Part shown: positions 25,860-36,892 of the stretch, one piece after another | Position numbering within the stretch: the first letter of the stretch is position 1 | Layout: each line of letters starts with the position of its first letter | DNA from: Nocardiopsis ganjiahuensis DSM 45031 | GTDB lineage: Bacteria; Actinomycetota; Actinomycetes; Streptosporangiales; Streptosporangiaceae | Direction of reading: 5' to 3' | Length of the DNA: 64,000 bases | NCBI RefSeq assembly: GCF_000341085.1 | Contig: NZ_ANBA01000016.1 | Span: forward strand, 83,363 to 147,362 | Notes under the pieces: model-generated | Seen by the model: only the letters and a program-made list of their open reading frames with translations | Database searches by the model: none | Told to the model about the DNA's origin: nothing | Program-made: the position numbers and the translations under genes

Positions 25860-26497
25860 AGGACCTCCCCGAGCTGTTCGGCGAAGGCCACGGTGGTCTC
25901 GCGCGCCTCGTCGAAGGGCACGGGGTCGCCGTCGTCGACCCCGCTGTAGGCGACGCGGACCAGCAGGTTGTCGGTGTGGAAGGCGAGTTCGGCCGTACCG
26001 GGGACCTGGCCCCGCCAGACCTCGACCTCGTCTCCGGTCTCCAGGACGACGGCCTCACCGCGCGGCGGAACCACGGCGCTCCGGGCACGGGACGCGAACT
26101 CGTCACCGGTGACGACGGGTTCGGCGGAGGCGTCGGTGAAGCGCGCGGACAGGTCCACGCGCAGGACGCCCTGCCCCGTGCCCGTGTCCGCTTGGTCCTC
26201 CCCGTCCGGCCGGCCGGCCGAGGTCCACACGCACACCGTGCTCTCCCCGCCCGCCAGGGGGCCGCTCTCGGCCGATTCCAGGACGGCCCCGGGCAGCGCC
26301 TCGGCGATCGCCTCCTCGGGGACCACGCCGCACTGGGGCGCCGCGGTGTGCGTGTCACCGCCGTGCGGTTGGTCGGGGTCGTCCCCGGCGAGCCGGAGAC
26401 CGCCTCCGACGGCGGCGGCGGAGAGCACCACCGTGCCGACCACCACGATCACGGCCCGTACCCAGGGTCGGGGTCCAGCACCCGTCGCAGAGCCCAC
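25856..26497 (-). CDS. Membrane-anchored hypothetical protein, partner of the downstream gene
   Basis: A 213-residue protein with a single N-terminal membrane segment (about 13-33) and an extracytoplasmic domain. It carries PQCGVVPEEAIAEALPG and, 35 residues on, STVCVWTSAG, the same CG...PG...C-x-W pattern as the protein translated from the overlapping downstream gene, suggesting an old duplication. The GTG start is weakly supported (CTGGGAGG about 9 bases upstream). Both proteins probably sit side by side at the outer face of the membrane; no function is known. Confidence 0.6.
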   Translation of the reverse strand: MGSATGAGPRPWVRAVIVVVGTVVLSAAAVGGGLRLAGDDPDQPHGGDTHTAAPQCGVVPEEAIAEALPGAVLESAESGPLAGGESTVCVWTSAGRPDGEDQADTGTGQGVLRVDLSARFTDASAEPVVTGDEFASRARSAVVPPRGEAVVLETGDEVEVWRGQVPGTAELAFHTDNLLVRVAYSGVDDGDPVPFDEARETTVAFAEQLGEVL

Positions 26498-26579
26498 CCG
26501 GCCACCGCCTCCCAGTCAGTTGTCACGCCCACGTTAGAGGGCGGCGGCCGCTGCCGCGACCACCGCCCCGCGTGCAGGG

Positions 26580-29075
<2,496 letters not shown>

Positions 29076-29350
29076 CTCTGAGTAGTCCTTAGCCGGTTCT
29101 GGGTGTGTTGCCTTCAGGTTAGCGGCTGCGCCACCCGGCCGAGGACCGGTTTTCCACCACCTGGGACGCCCCCGAACCGGGCATCCATCACGGAGGGTGA
29201 CGATCGCACCGGTGGTTTTCCGGACCCCTCGCCTCTCCACACCGACCGCCCGGTTTGTTACTCTGCCGTAAAAGTGGCGCAGAACACGCGAGCCAGGTCA
29301 CACCTGGTCCGTTGCACCTGCCTGGATTCACTCGCCTGCGGGAGGCCCCC

Positions 29351-30931
29351 ATGTTCAATCTTTCTGTGCTTCTTGAGGACGGCGCCCGAGCCGTGCCCGA
29401 GAAGGAGTGCCTGGTCTTCGGCGACACACGGCTCAACTACGCGATCACCGACATGATCGCCAACCAGGTCGCGAACCTGTTGGTCTCCCGGGGCGTCGAG
29501 CCCGGCGACCGGATCGCCCTGGCCAGCCCCAACCTGCCGTACTTCCCGTTCGTGTACTTCGGCGCGCTCAAGGCGGGCGCCGTGGTCGTCCCGCTGAACG
29601 TGCTGCTGACGCCGCGCGAGATCGCCTACCACCTGGAGGACTCCGGGGCCAAGGCGATCTTCGCCTTCACCGGCTCCCCCGAACTCCCGCTGGGGCAGCG
29701 CGCCTTCGAGGCCTTCAACCAGGTGGACGCCTGCGAGCTCTTCGTGGACATGCCCGCGGCGGCCGGGGCCACGGAGTCCACGATCGAGGGCGCCGAGACC
29801 ATCTGGGCGGCGCTGGCCGGCCAGCCGGGCACCTTCGAGACCGTGCAGGCCGGTGCCGACGACACCGCGGTCATCATCTACACCAGCGGCACCACCGGTA
29901 AGCCCAAGGGCGCCGAGCTGAGCCACAACAACCTGATGATGAACGCCGTGGTGGCCTCCGGCCTGGTCAACCCGCACCCCGAGGGGCGCGACGTCGCCCT
30001 GACCGTCCTGCCGCTGTTCCACATCTTCGGCCAGACCGTGATGCTCAACGCCGCCCTGTACCGCCACGCCACCATGGTCCTCATGCCGCGCTTCGACGGC
30101 GACCAGGCGCTGGAGATCATGCAGAAGGAGGGCATCACCGGTTTCGCGGGGGTGCCCACCATGTACTGGGGCCTGCTCAACGCCGCGCAGGCCGCCGAGT
30201 CCGGCAAGTACGACCTGGAGGCCATCGCGAGCAACCTCGTCGACTCCGTCTCCGGCGGCTCCGCGCTGCCCGGTCAGCTCGCCGAGGACTTCACCAAGCT
30301 GTTCGGTGTGGGCATCAAGGAGGGGTACGGCCTCTCCGAGACCTCTCCGGTGGCCTCCTTCAACAACCCCGACACCGGCGCCAAGACCGGCTCCATCGGC
30401 CGCCCGGTCTGGGGTGTGGAGATGAAGCTGATCGACCCCGAGTGGAACGAGGTCGTCAAGGAGGGCGACGAGGACCCCGTCGGCGAGATCGCGATCCGCG
30501 GCCACCTGATCATGAAGGGCTACCACAACCGCCCCGAGGTGAACGCGGAGGTCATGAAGGACGGCTGGTTCCGTACCGGTGACATCGCCCGCCGCGACGA
30601 GGACGGCTTCTACTTCATCATCGACCGCTCCAAGGACATGATCATCCGCGGCGGCTTCAACGTGTACCCGCGTGAGGTCGAGGAGGTCCTGATGACCCAC
30701 CCGGCGGTCAGCCTGGCCGCGGTGGTGGGCGTCCCGCACGAGAGCCACGGCGAGGAGATCAAGGCGTTCGTGATCCTCAAGGACGGCGCCGAGGCCACGG
30801 CCGAGGAGATCACCGCCTTCTCCAAGGAGAAGCTGGCGGCGTACAAGTACCCGCGCCAGATCGAGTTCCGCAGCGAGCTGCCGATGACCTCCACCGGCAA
30901 GATCCTCAAGCGCGAGCTGCGCGACGCCTAG
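29351..30931 (+). CDS. Acyl-CoA ligase (long-chain fatty acid type)
   Basis: Activates a carboxylic acid, probably a fatty acid, to its CoA thioester with ATP through an acyl-adenylate. The 526-residue protein has the AMP-binding loop YTSGTTGKPKG, the A5 motif GYGLSET, the hinge DRSKDMIIRGGFNVYP and the C-terminal catalytic lysine in STGKILKREL. It is cytoplasmic with no membrane segment. Chain length preference cannot be read. The ATG at 29351 follows GCGGGAGGC; an earlier in-frame start at 29255 is not supported. It is divergent from leuS and ends at a strong hairpin, so it is monocistronic. Confidence 0.93.
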   Translation: MFNLSVLLEDGARAVPEKECLVFGDTRLNYAITDMIANQVANLLVSRGVEPGDRIALASPNLPYFPFVYFGALKAGAVVVPLNVLLTPREIAYHLEDSGAKAIFAFTGSPELPLGQRAFEAFNQVDACELFVDMPAAAGATESTIEGAETIWAALAGQPGTFETVQAGADDTAVIIYTSGTTGKPKGAELSHNNLMMNAVVASGLVNPHPEGRDVALTVLPLFHIFGQTVMLNAALYRHATMVLMPRFDGDQALEIMQKEGITGFAGVPTMYWGLLNAAQAAESGKYDLEAIASNLVDSVSGGSALPGQLAEDFTKLFGVGIKEGYGLSETSPVASFNNPDTGAKTGSIGRPVWGVEMKLIDPEWNEVVKEGDEDPVGEIAIRGHLIMKGYHNRPEVNAEVMKDGWFRTGDIARRDEDGFYFIIDRSKDMIIRGGFNVYPREVEEVLMTHPAVSLAAVVGVPHESHGEEIKAFVILKDGAEATAEEITAFSKEKLAAYKYPRQIEFRSELPMTSTGKILKRELRDA

Positions 30932-30965
30932 GGGTGCGGGGCGCCCGGGCGCTCCGCACACGGTG

Positions 30966-30996
30966 AGGGGGGCCGTCCGATCGGGACGGCCCCCCT
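30966..30996. terminator. Bidirectional terminator hairpin
   Basis: A perfect 13-bp stem, AGGGGGGCCGTCC (30966-30978) with GGACGGCCCCCCT (30984-30996), with a 5-base loop, between the convergent gene ends at 30931 and 31010. Confidence 0.85.
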
Positions 30997-31009
30997 TCGC
31001 CGGTCCCGG

Positions 31010-31918
31010 TCAGCCCTTGACCGCGCCCTGGACGAGCCCGGACACCAGCCAGCGCTGGACGAGGACGAAGAACACCATCACCGGGATGGTGATGATCGTG
31101 GAGGCCGCCATGACGTGCCCCCAGTCGTTGGCGTACTGGCCGAAGAACTGGCGCAGGCCCACCGCGACCGTGTAGTTCTGGCTCTGGGTCATGAAGGTCA
31201 TCGCGAGCACGAACTCGTTCCAGGCCACGATGAACGAGAAGATCGCCGTGGCCACCAGGCCCGGGGCCACCAGCGGGAAGAGCACCTTCCAGAACATCTG
31301 CGGCCAGGAGGCGCCGTCGATGTAGGCGGCCTCCTCAACCTCCTTGGGGACCGCCGCCACGAAACCGCGCATCATCCAGACGGCCAGCGGCAGGGCCAGC
31401 GCCACGTAGACGATGCTCAGGCCGATCACGGTGTTGAGCATCTGGAGGTTGCGCACCTGGATGAACAACGGGATGACCAGCGCCTCCAGGGGCACCATCT
31501 GCACGATGAGGATCAGCACCAGTACCGCGGTGCGGAACCGGAAGCGGAAGCGCGCCACCGCCACGGCCGCCAGCATCGACAGCACACAGGCGAAGGCCAC
31601 CGTGACCCCGGCGACCGTCAGCGAGTTGCGCAGGTACGTGCCGAAGTTGCCCTCGGTCATGACGTACACGAAGTTGTCGAAGGTGAACGAGGTCGGCAGC
31701 AGTGCCCCGGTCCCGGAGGTCGTGCTGTCCGAGAACGCGCTCACCAGCATGAAGTAGACGGGGAAGAGGGTGAAGAACAGGAGGGCGCTCACCCCGGCGG
31801 CCTTGCCGAGGACGCGGCCGGCCCTGAGCGCCCCGCCCCGGCGCCGGGAGGCCCGTACCCGCACCTCCCAGTCGTCCCCGGCCGTGGCGGGGGATCTGTC
31901 AGCGGTGCGCGTGTCCAA
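31010..31918 (-). CDS. Sugar ABC transporter permease, MalG type
   Basis: A 302-residue inner permease of a carbohydrate importer: six membrane segments between about residues 33 and 298 and the ATPase-docking EAA loop EVEEAAYIDGASWPQMFWK. It should pair with the MalF-type permease (32414-33373) and the binding protein (33374-34669), though a gene on the opposite strand lies in between, so it needs its own promoter or a transcript running antisense through that gene. The start is a TTG at 31918, because GAGGAGG lies 4 bases before it; the frame extends further upstream without a better signal. No ATPase gene is nearby, so a shared MsiK-like ATPase is likely, as usual in actinomycetes. Confidence 0.9.
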   Translation of the reverse strand: MDTRTADRSPATAGDDWEVRVRASRRRGGALRAGRVLGKAAGVSALLFFTLFPVYFMLVSAFSDSTTSGTGALLPTSFTFDNFVYVMTEGNFGTYLRNSLTVAGVTVAFACVLSMLAAVAVARFRFRFRTAVLVLILIVQMVPLEALVIPLFIQVRNLQMLNTVIGLSIVYVALALPLAVWMMRGFVAAVPKEVEEAAYIDGASWPQMFWKVLFPLVAPGLVATAIFSFIVAWNEFVLAMTFMTQSQNYTVAVGLRQFFGQYANDWGHVMAASTIITIPVMVFFVLVQRWLVSGLVQGAVKG

Positions 31919-31999
31919 CGGACCTCCTCGTGTGGGTGGGGCGCCTACGGCGGGTACCGCCCGCCGGACATGCCGTGGGGCGGGTCCGGGGGCATGCCC

Positions 32000-32005
32000 T
32001 ACAAT
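32000..32005 (+). promoter_or_regulatory. -10 box TACAAT before the small gene at 32043
   Basis: TACAAT is one base from the TATAAT consensus and lies 37 bases before the start. No recognisable -35 box is at the right distance. Confidence 0.4.
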
Positions 32006-32042
32006 CCTCCTCGATCCGCTGGGTGAGGAACGGGAACGGGTG

Positions 32043-32339
32043 ATGGAGAGCGTGAACGATCCTGGCGCCCCCTCCCCCACCGAGGTCATCGCCGCGTGGA
32101 TACCGCACGACGCCCGGTTCCGGGAGCACGCGCTCCGGCACGCCCTGCGGGACACCAGCGGCCGTTGGCTCCACGTGTACGTGGACAGCCTGGTCAACCG
32201 GGACCACGACGACGGCAGGCCGCTCGACGAGTACGACCTGCGCACCACGGCCGCGGTCCGCGAGGACCTGGACCGGCGTTCGCTGGCGTCGGTGGACTGG
32301 CGGACGGTGCGGGAGAAACTGGTCTCCGGTCTGTTCTGA
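32043..32339 (+). CDS. Hypothetical protein (98 residues) interrupting the sugar ABC operon
   Basis: A small acidic protein that starts MESVNDPGAPSPTEVIAAWIPHDARF and ends in a helical segment with REDLDRRSLASVDWRTVREKL. It has no signal or membrane segment. The ATG at 32043 is preceded by GGAACGGGTG. The codon pattern is that of a real gene, and the TACAAT box upstream supports independent expression. It is on the opposite strand to the transporter genes on both sides, and its 3' end is followed by a hairpin. No family was recognised; the location makes a role in the transporter's regulation thinkable but unproven. Confidence 0.6.
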   Translation: MESVNDPGAPSPTEVIAAWIPHDARFREHALRHALRDTSGRWLHVYVDSLVNRDHDDGRPLDEYDLRTTAAVREDLDRRSLASVDWRTVREKLVSGLF

Positions 32340-32340
32340 C

Positions 32341-32367
32341 CCCGGTCCGGGGGCCGGGTGGACCGGG
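32341..32367. terminator. Hairpin between convergent gene ends
   Basis: CCCGGTCC (32341-32348) pairs with GGACCGGG (32360-32367) across an 11-base loop, one base after the stop at 32339 and before the convergent permease stop at 32414. It may terminate both genes. Confidence 0.5.
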
Positions 32368-32413
32368 CGTGTGCCGCGGATCTGCTGTGGCGGGCGAACC
32401 CGCTGTGTCCGGG

Positions 32414-33373
32414 TCATCTCAGCTCGTCCTCCCGGAACAGTGCGCGCAGGTACACGACGGTGACCCCGAGGAGCAGCAGCGTGAGCATGGCCGCGATGGC
32501 CGAGCCCGTGCCGAAGTCGTTCTGGCCGAAGGACCGCACGTAGGCCCACACGCCCAGGTTGAGCATCTGGGAACCCCCGACGTCACCGCCGGGCATCAGG
32601 TAGATCTGCGCGAACACCTTGAAGTCCCAGATGGTCGACAGCACCGTCACCACCGCGAACACCGGGCGCAGCGTCGGGAACGTGACGTGCCAGAAGCGCT
32701 TCCACGCCCCGGCGCCGTCGATCCGCGCCGCCTCGTGCAGCTCCTTGGGCACCGTGAGCAGCCCCGCCAGGACCGTGACGGCCACGAACGGGAACCCGCT
32801 GTGCACGATGTTGAGGGTGACGATCGCGTAGAACCAGAAGCGGTCGGCGAACCAGTTGTAGCCGGCGGGCTCGATGAGGCCCAGGGCCTTCAGGGCCTGC
32901 GCCACGACCCCGTGGTCGACGTCGAAGATCCAGATCCACACGTAGGTGCCGCTGACCGCGGGCATCGCCCAGGCGACCATGATGCACGAGACCACGATGA
33001 TCCGGGTGACCGGTTTGAGATTGGCCAGCAGCAGGGCGACGAGCGTGCCCAGGACCACCGTCGCGACCACCGCGACCACGGCGAACACGACGGTGTTGAC
33101 CAGGACGACCTGCCACAGGTACGGGTCGGTCAGCAGCCTGACGTAGTTGTCGAGGCCGATGAACTCCGACTCGCCCGAGACGAGGTTGCGGAGCTTGAAG
33201 TCCCGGAAGGACAGCCACACGATCCGGCCGATCGGGAACAACAGCAGGAGTCCGATGACCCCGAGCGGGGCGACGAGCAGCACCCAGGGCAGGAGGGCGC
33301 GCCGCCCCCGCATACCCAGGAGCGGCGCGCGACGCCCGCCGTTCGGCGGCCGGACCGGTGTACCGAGCTGCAA
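32414..33373 (-). CDS. Sugar ABC transporter permease, MalF type
   Basis: A 319-residue permease with a basic N-terminus, six membrane segments (first at about 27-52) and the EAA loop ELHEAARIDGAGAWKRFWH. It partners the MalG-type permease and the adjacent binding protein. The binding-protein gene stops at TAG and the next codon is the TTG chosen here as start, with CGAGGG 7 bases before it, so the two are translationally coupled. An ATG 20 codons in lacks a ribosome binding site. Substrate unknown, probably a di- or oligosaccharide. Confidence 0.9.
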   Translation of the reverse strand: MQLGTPVRPPNGGRRAPLLGMRGRRALLPWVLLVAPLGVIGLLLLFPIGRIVWLSFRDFKLRNLVSGESEFIGLDNYVRLLTDPYLWQVVLVNTVVFAVVAVVATVVLGTLVALLLANLKPVTRIIVVSCIMVAWAMPAVSGTYVWIWIFDVDHGVVAQALKALGLIEPAGYNWFADRFWFYAIVTLNIVHSGFPFVAVTVLAGLLTVPKELHEAARIDGAGAWKRFWHVTFPTLRPVFAVVTVLSTIWDFKVFAQIYLMPGGDVGGSQMLNLGVWAYVRSFGQNDFGTGSAIAAMLTLLLLGVTVVYLRALFREDELR

Positions 33374-34669
33374 CTAACTGCCCTCGTTGAGGATGTTCTC
33401 GATGGCCTCGGCGGCGCTGTCGGTGGCCTCCTCGACGGTCGCGTTGCCGTTGAGGATGTCCTGGTGCATGCCGACGATGATGCCCTCGGCCTCGACCTGC
33501 GACCACGCGGGGACGACCGGGGTGGTGCGTCCCGCCTCGAGGAGCTGGACCGCGAACGGCTCGACCAGCGGGTCGCCGGAGTCGGCGTAGGCCTGGATCT
33601 CGTCGACCCCGGCCGGGAAGAAGCCGCTCTCCTCGCCCCAGCGCTCGAAGAACTCGCCGTTGGTGAGGAGGTCGACGTACTGCCAGCCCGCCTCCTCGTT
33701 TCCGGTGCCCTCGAACACCGACAGCAGGGAGCCGCCGGCGAAGGAGTCCATGTACCCGCCGTCCTGGCCGGGCAGCGTGAAGACGCCGAGCTTGCCCTCC
33801 AGGTCGGGGTTGGACTCGATGATGGCCTTGGGGTTGGAGCTGTTGGAGATCGCCATGATCGACTGCTCGTCGGCGAGCGTCTCCATGACGTCGATCTCGT
33901 TCCAGTTGACCGCGCCCGTGGTGGACAGGTCGTCCTCCAGGGCCAGGTCGGTGAAGAACTCCACCCCGGCGCGCCCCTCGGGGCTGTTGATGGTGGAGGT
34001 CCAGGTGCCGTCGGCCTCCTGGACCGCGACCTCACCGCCGCCGCCCCAGATCCACGGCATGACCGAGTACTGGGCCTGGCCGGGCACCGGGAAGCCGATC
34101 ATGTCCTCTTCGGCCTCGGCGAGGTCGAGCGCGGTCTCACGCAGCTCGTCCCAGCTGGTGGGCTCCTCCTGGCCGTGCTCCTCGAAGATGTCCTTGCGGT
34201 AGATGATCGACCGGATGGACGCGTACCAGGGCACACCGTAGGCGGCGTCGTCGATGACGCCCATCTCGTACATCTCCTGGTGGAAGCGGGAGGGGTCGTC
34301 GATGTAGCCGGAGAGGTCGTGCAGGGCGCCGGCGTCGGCGAACTCCGGGGTGAAGGTGGTGCCGAGTTCGATGACGTCGGGCGTGGTGCCGCCGGCGATG
34401 GCCGTGGAGATCTTGTCCTGGGCGTCGGCCCAGGGCACGAACTCGACCTCGGCCTCGATCCCGGTCTCCTCGGTGTACGCCGCGTTGACCTCGTCGAAGA
34501 AGGCCGTGGCGTCCGGGTTGGTGCCCTCCATGATCCAGACCTGGAGGGTGTCGGTGGTCCCGCCGTCACCGCCGCCGTCTCCGCCGCCACCGCAGGCGGT
34601 CGCCGCAAGCACCAGGCTCAGTGTGGCTGCGGGGAGGGTGACGTACTCGTGTACTCGTCTGCGGGCCAT
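33374..34669 (-). CDS. Extracellular sugar-binding lipoprotein (ABC importer)
   Basis: A 431-residue family 1 solute-binding protein. The signal ends in the lipobox LAATAC (Cys26), followed by a Gly/Asp linker. The mature part shows the family features: LQVWIMEGTNPDATAFFDEVNAAY, PDVIELGTTFTPEFADAG, GVPWYASIRSIIYRKDIF and WEWIWGGGG-like tryptophan-rich binding regions. It captures a carbohydrate outside the cell for the two permeases encoded downstream. The ATG at 34669 is preceded by GGGAGGCG; the frame starting at 34753 would spoil the signal peptide. The promoter region carries direct repeats. Confidence 0.93.
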   Translation of the reverse strand: MARRRVHEYVTLPAATLSLVLAATACGGGGDGGGDGGTTDTLQVWIMEGTNPDATAFFDEVNAAYTEETGIEAEVEFVPWADAQDKISTAIAGGTTPDVIELGTTFTPEFADAGALHDLSGYIDDPSRFHQEMYEMGVIDDAAYGVPWYASIRSIIYRKDIFEEHGQEEPTSWDELRETALDLAEAEEDMIGFPVPGQAQYSVMPWIWGGGGEVAVQEADGTWTSTINSPEGRAGVEFFTDLALEDDLSTTGAVNWNEIDVMETLADEQSIMAISNSSNPKAIIESNPDLEGKLGVFTLPGQDGGYMDSFAGGSLLSVFEGTGNEEAGWQYVDLLTNGEFFERWGEESGFFPAGVDEIQAYADSGDPLVEPFAVQLLEAGRTTPVVPAWSQVEAEGIIVGMHQDILNGNATVEEATDSAAEAIENILNEGS

Positions 34670-34710
34670 CGGCTCGCCTCCCGTTCCTTTCGAGGGTCCC
34701 CTGAGGGTTG

Positions 34711-34765
34711 GTAGGAAACCTACGTAAAGAACGGCGACTTGTGAAGTAAACAACTACGACTTGTG
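34711..34765. promoter_or_regulatory. Candidate operator region of the sugar ABC operon
   Basis: Two direct copies of CGACTTGTG (34735-34743 and 34757-34765) are spaced 22 bases, two helical turns, and GTAGG-AAA-CCTAC (34711-34723) forms a short palindrome. The stretch is AT-rich for this genome and lies 40-100 bases upstream of the binding-protein start. A regulator, probably encoded elsewhere, may bind here. Confidence 0.45.
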
Positions 34766-34847
34766 TCTGAGCTGTTAGGGGACGTTGTCCCGCGAGCCGG
34801 GGACGGGTCTCCCGCCAGGGGGCCGGGGGCGGCCCGCCCAGCGGTTC

Positions 34848-35384
34848 TCAGTCGCTCAGGCCGGTCACCTGGCGCAGGGTGGAGACCAGTTCGGAGCGCT
34901 TGTAGACGGCCTGCCCGATGGCGGCGCAGAAGGCGGCGAGCATGTGCACGAAGACCATGGGGTCGCCCTGGGTGAAGCGCTCCGCGGCCTCCTCCTCACC
35001 GATGGAGTGGGCCTCCCAGGCGGTGGAGACCGCGAACTCCAGCTCCGGCGGGAGCATCTCGGCGACCGTGCGGGCCACCGCCTCGCGCGAGTCGGCGGGT
35101 TTCCACACGACACCGGTGTCCTGGACCCGTCGGCCGAGGAAGGCCGCGATCACCTTGAGTTCGGACAGGACGTCGTCGACGTCGTCGGTGGCCCGGGGGA
35201 TGAGCCGGTCCAGTTCCTCCCTGTTGTGGTCCACGTATGCGCTGACCAGCGCGATCGCGGTCTCCTTGACGTGGTCCGGCAGGTCGTGTTCGGGTGTGGG
35301 TCCGCCCTGGGGCGCGTTGTCGTCGGAGGACACGGGGTTGGTCCCTTCACTGCTGCTCACTGCTGCTGGAACTGTCGGCTCCAT
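34848..35384 (-). CDS. Hypothetical protein downstream of the 10-methyl fatty acid genes (TmsC-like position)
   Basis: A 178-residue cytoplasmic protein: a polar acidic N-terminus (1-35) and a helical remainder with segments VKETAIALVSAYVDHNREELDRLI, DVLSELKVIAAFLGRR and DPMVFVHMLAAFCAAIGQAVYKR. There is no membrane anchor. It lies 93 bases after the methyltransferase in the same direction, the position of the third gene of unknown function reported in tmsABC operons. Homology to that gene is inferred from place only. The ATG at 35384 has GGAG upstream; the frame extends to 35456 without support. Confidence 0.6.
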   Translation of the reverse strand: MEPTVPAAVSSSEGTNPVSSDDNAPQGGPTPEHDLPDHVKETAIALVSAYVDHNREELDRLIPRATDDVDDVLSELKVIAAFLGRRVQDTGVVWKPADSREAVARTVAEMLPPELEFAVSTAWEAHSIGEEEAAERFTQGDPMVFVHMLAAFCAAIGQAVYKRSELVSTLRQVTGLSD

Positions 35385-35477
35385 GATGCCGTCTCCGTGT
35401 CGCCGGATGCGGCAGGAGGACGGTTCCGGGCGGGGGTGTCCGCGATGCGCGAACACCCCCGTCCGGGTTCGGGAGGG

Positions 35478-36764
35478 TCAGAAGACCGGGCGCAGGGGCA
35501 TGTGGGAATCGGTCCCGTCCAGCTTGACCCCCAGGATCTGGTGGAGCTGCACGACGTCCCGCTCGAAGCCCAGGACGGACCCGGCCATGTAGAGCAGCCA
35601 CACGCGTGCGGTGCCCTCACCGACCTCGGCGACGGCCTCCTCCCAGTTGCGCTCCAGGTTGGCGCCCCAGTGGCGCAGGGTCAGGGCGTAGTGCTCGCGC
35701 AGGTTCTCCTGGTGGCGGATCTCGAATCCGGCGTCGTTCATGGCGGTCTGGATCTGGGCGGGGCCCTCCAGCTCGCCGTCGGGGAACACGTACCGGTTGA
35801 TGAAGCCCTTGGTGTTCATCGGCTTGAGGTTGTTGCGCGGCCGGGTGATGCAGTGGTTGAGCAGCCGGCCGCCCGGCACCAGCTTGTCGTGGAGCGAGGA
35901 GAAGTAGGCGTCCAGGTTCTTCGAGCCGATGTGCTCGGTCAGGCCGATGGAGCTGATCCGGTCGAAGCTGCCGTCGGGCACGTCCCGGTAGTCCATGTGC
36001 CGGATCTCGGCCAGGTCGGTCAGGCCCTCCTGGGCGATCCTCTTCGCGCCCCACTCCGCCTGCTCCTTGGAGAGGGTCACCCCGACCGCCTTGACGCCGT
36101 ACTCGCGGGCGGCGTGGCGGACCATGCCGCCCCACCCGCAGCCGACGTCGAGCAGGCGCATGCCCTCCTCGAGGCCCAGCTTGCGGGCGACCAGGTCGTA
36201 CTTGCGGAACTGGGCGCTCTCCAAGGCCCCGTCGAAGGCGCCCACCCGGTCCAGGGAGCCGTCCTGGTCGTCGAAGACCGCGCAGGTGTAGGTCATCGAC
36301 GGCCCGAGGACCATCTCGTAGAACTCGTTGGACACGTCGTAGTGGTGGTGGATGACCTCGGCGTCGCGCTCCTTGGAGTGCCGCAGCCCCCGCCCGAGCA
36401 GGGTGCCCCGGCGCACCTCCTGGGGCGGCGGGGCCACCCGGTTGACGAACTTCACCCAGCCCACCGAGCGGACGATCTCGAACGCGTCGCGGGCGGTCAC
36501 GTTCACCCCCTCGGCGAAGGCGAAGTCCGCCATGTGTCTGAGCAGGGTGTACATGTCGCCCTCGATCTCCAGGTGGCCGGAGACGTAGGCGCGGGTGAGG
36601 CCGACGGCGTTGGGTGACTGGGCCAGGTAGTTGACGGCGACCGGGGTCCGCACGTTCAGCCCGACGTCGCTGTTCGGGTCTCCGGCGGAGCTGCCGTCGT
36701 AGGCGGTGAACCGGATGGGCGCGTCAGGTCCGACGACACGCTCGAAGATCTCTGCAAGCCGCAT
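35478..36764 (-). CDS. tmsB: SAM-dependent fatty acid methyltransferase (cyclopropane synthase family, BfaB/TmsB type)
   Basis: A 428-residue CFA-synthase family enzyme that uses S-adenosylmethionine to methylenate the double bond of oleoyl-type phospholipid chains. Residues 140-420 form the methyltransferase: HHYDVSNEFYEMVLGPSMTYTCAVF, the SAM loop LLDVGCGWGGM, GVTLSKEQAEW and SIGLTEHIGSKN. The N-terminal domain (1-125) is the usual partner domain. Paired with the FAD oxidoreductase just upstream, it fits the two-enzyme route to 10-methyl-branched acids such as tuberculostearic acid. A plain cyclopropane synthase is the alternative. AAAGGACAAGAGC before the ATG at 36764 supports the start. 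Confidence 0.85.
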   Translation of the reverse strand: MRLAEIFERVVGPDAPIRFTAYDGSSAGDPNSDVGLNVRTPVAVNYLAQSPNAVGLTRAYVSGHLEIEGDMYTLLRHMADFAFAEGVNVTARDAFEIVRSVGWVKFVNRVAPPPQEVRRGTLLGRGLRHSKERDAEVIHHHYDVSNEFYEMVLGPSMTYTCAVFDDQDGSLDRVGAFDGALESAQFRKYDLVARKLGLEEGMRLLDVGCGWGGMVRHAAREYGVKAVGVTLSKEQAEWGAKRIAQEGLTDLAEIRHMDYRDVPDGSFDRISSIGLTEHIGSKNLDAYFSSLHDKLVPGGRLLNHCITRPRNNLKPMNTKGFINRYVFPDGELEGPAQIQTAMNDAGFEIRHQENLREHYALTLRHWGANLERNWEEAVAEVGEGTARVWLLYMAGSVLGFERDVVQLHQILGVKLDGTDSHMPLRPVF

Positions 36765-36892
36765 GCTCTTGTCCTTTCCCCTGTCGGACGCGGCCCTTCC
36801 CCACGGGTCGCCTCCCGGTGGTGTCGACTGCTCAGCTTCGGTGGTCCTGCGTTCGGCTGTCCGGTGGTCAGGCGGTGCCGCGGATGAGTGGT

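Noticed and set aside
29076..29350. T-box leader for leuS
   Set aside because: No T-box sequence or specifier stem was recognisable, and actinobacterial leuS genes usually lack one.
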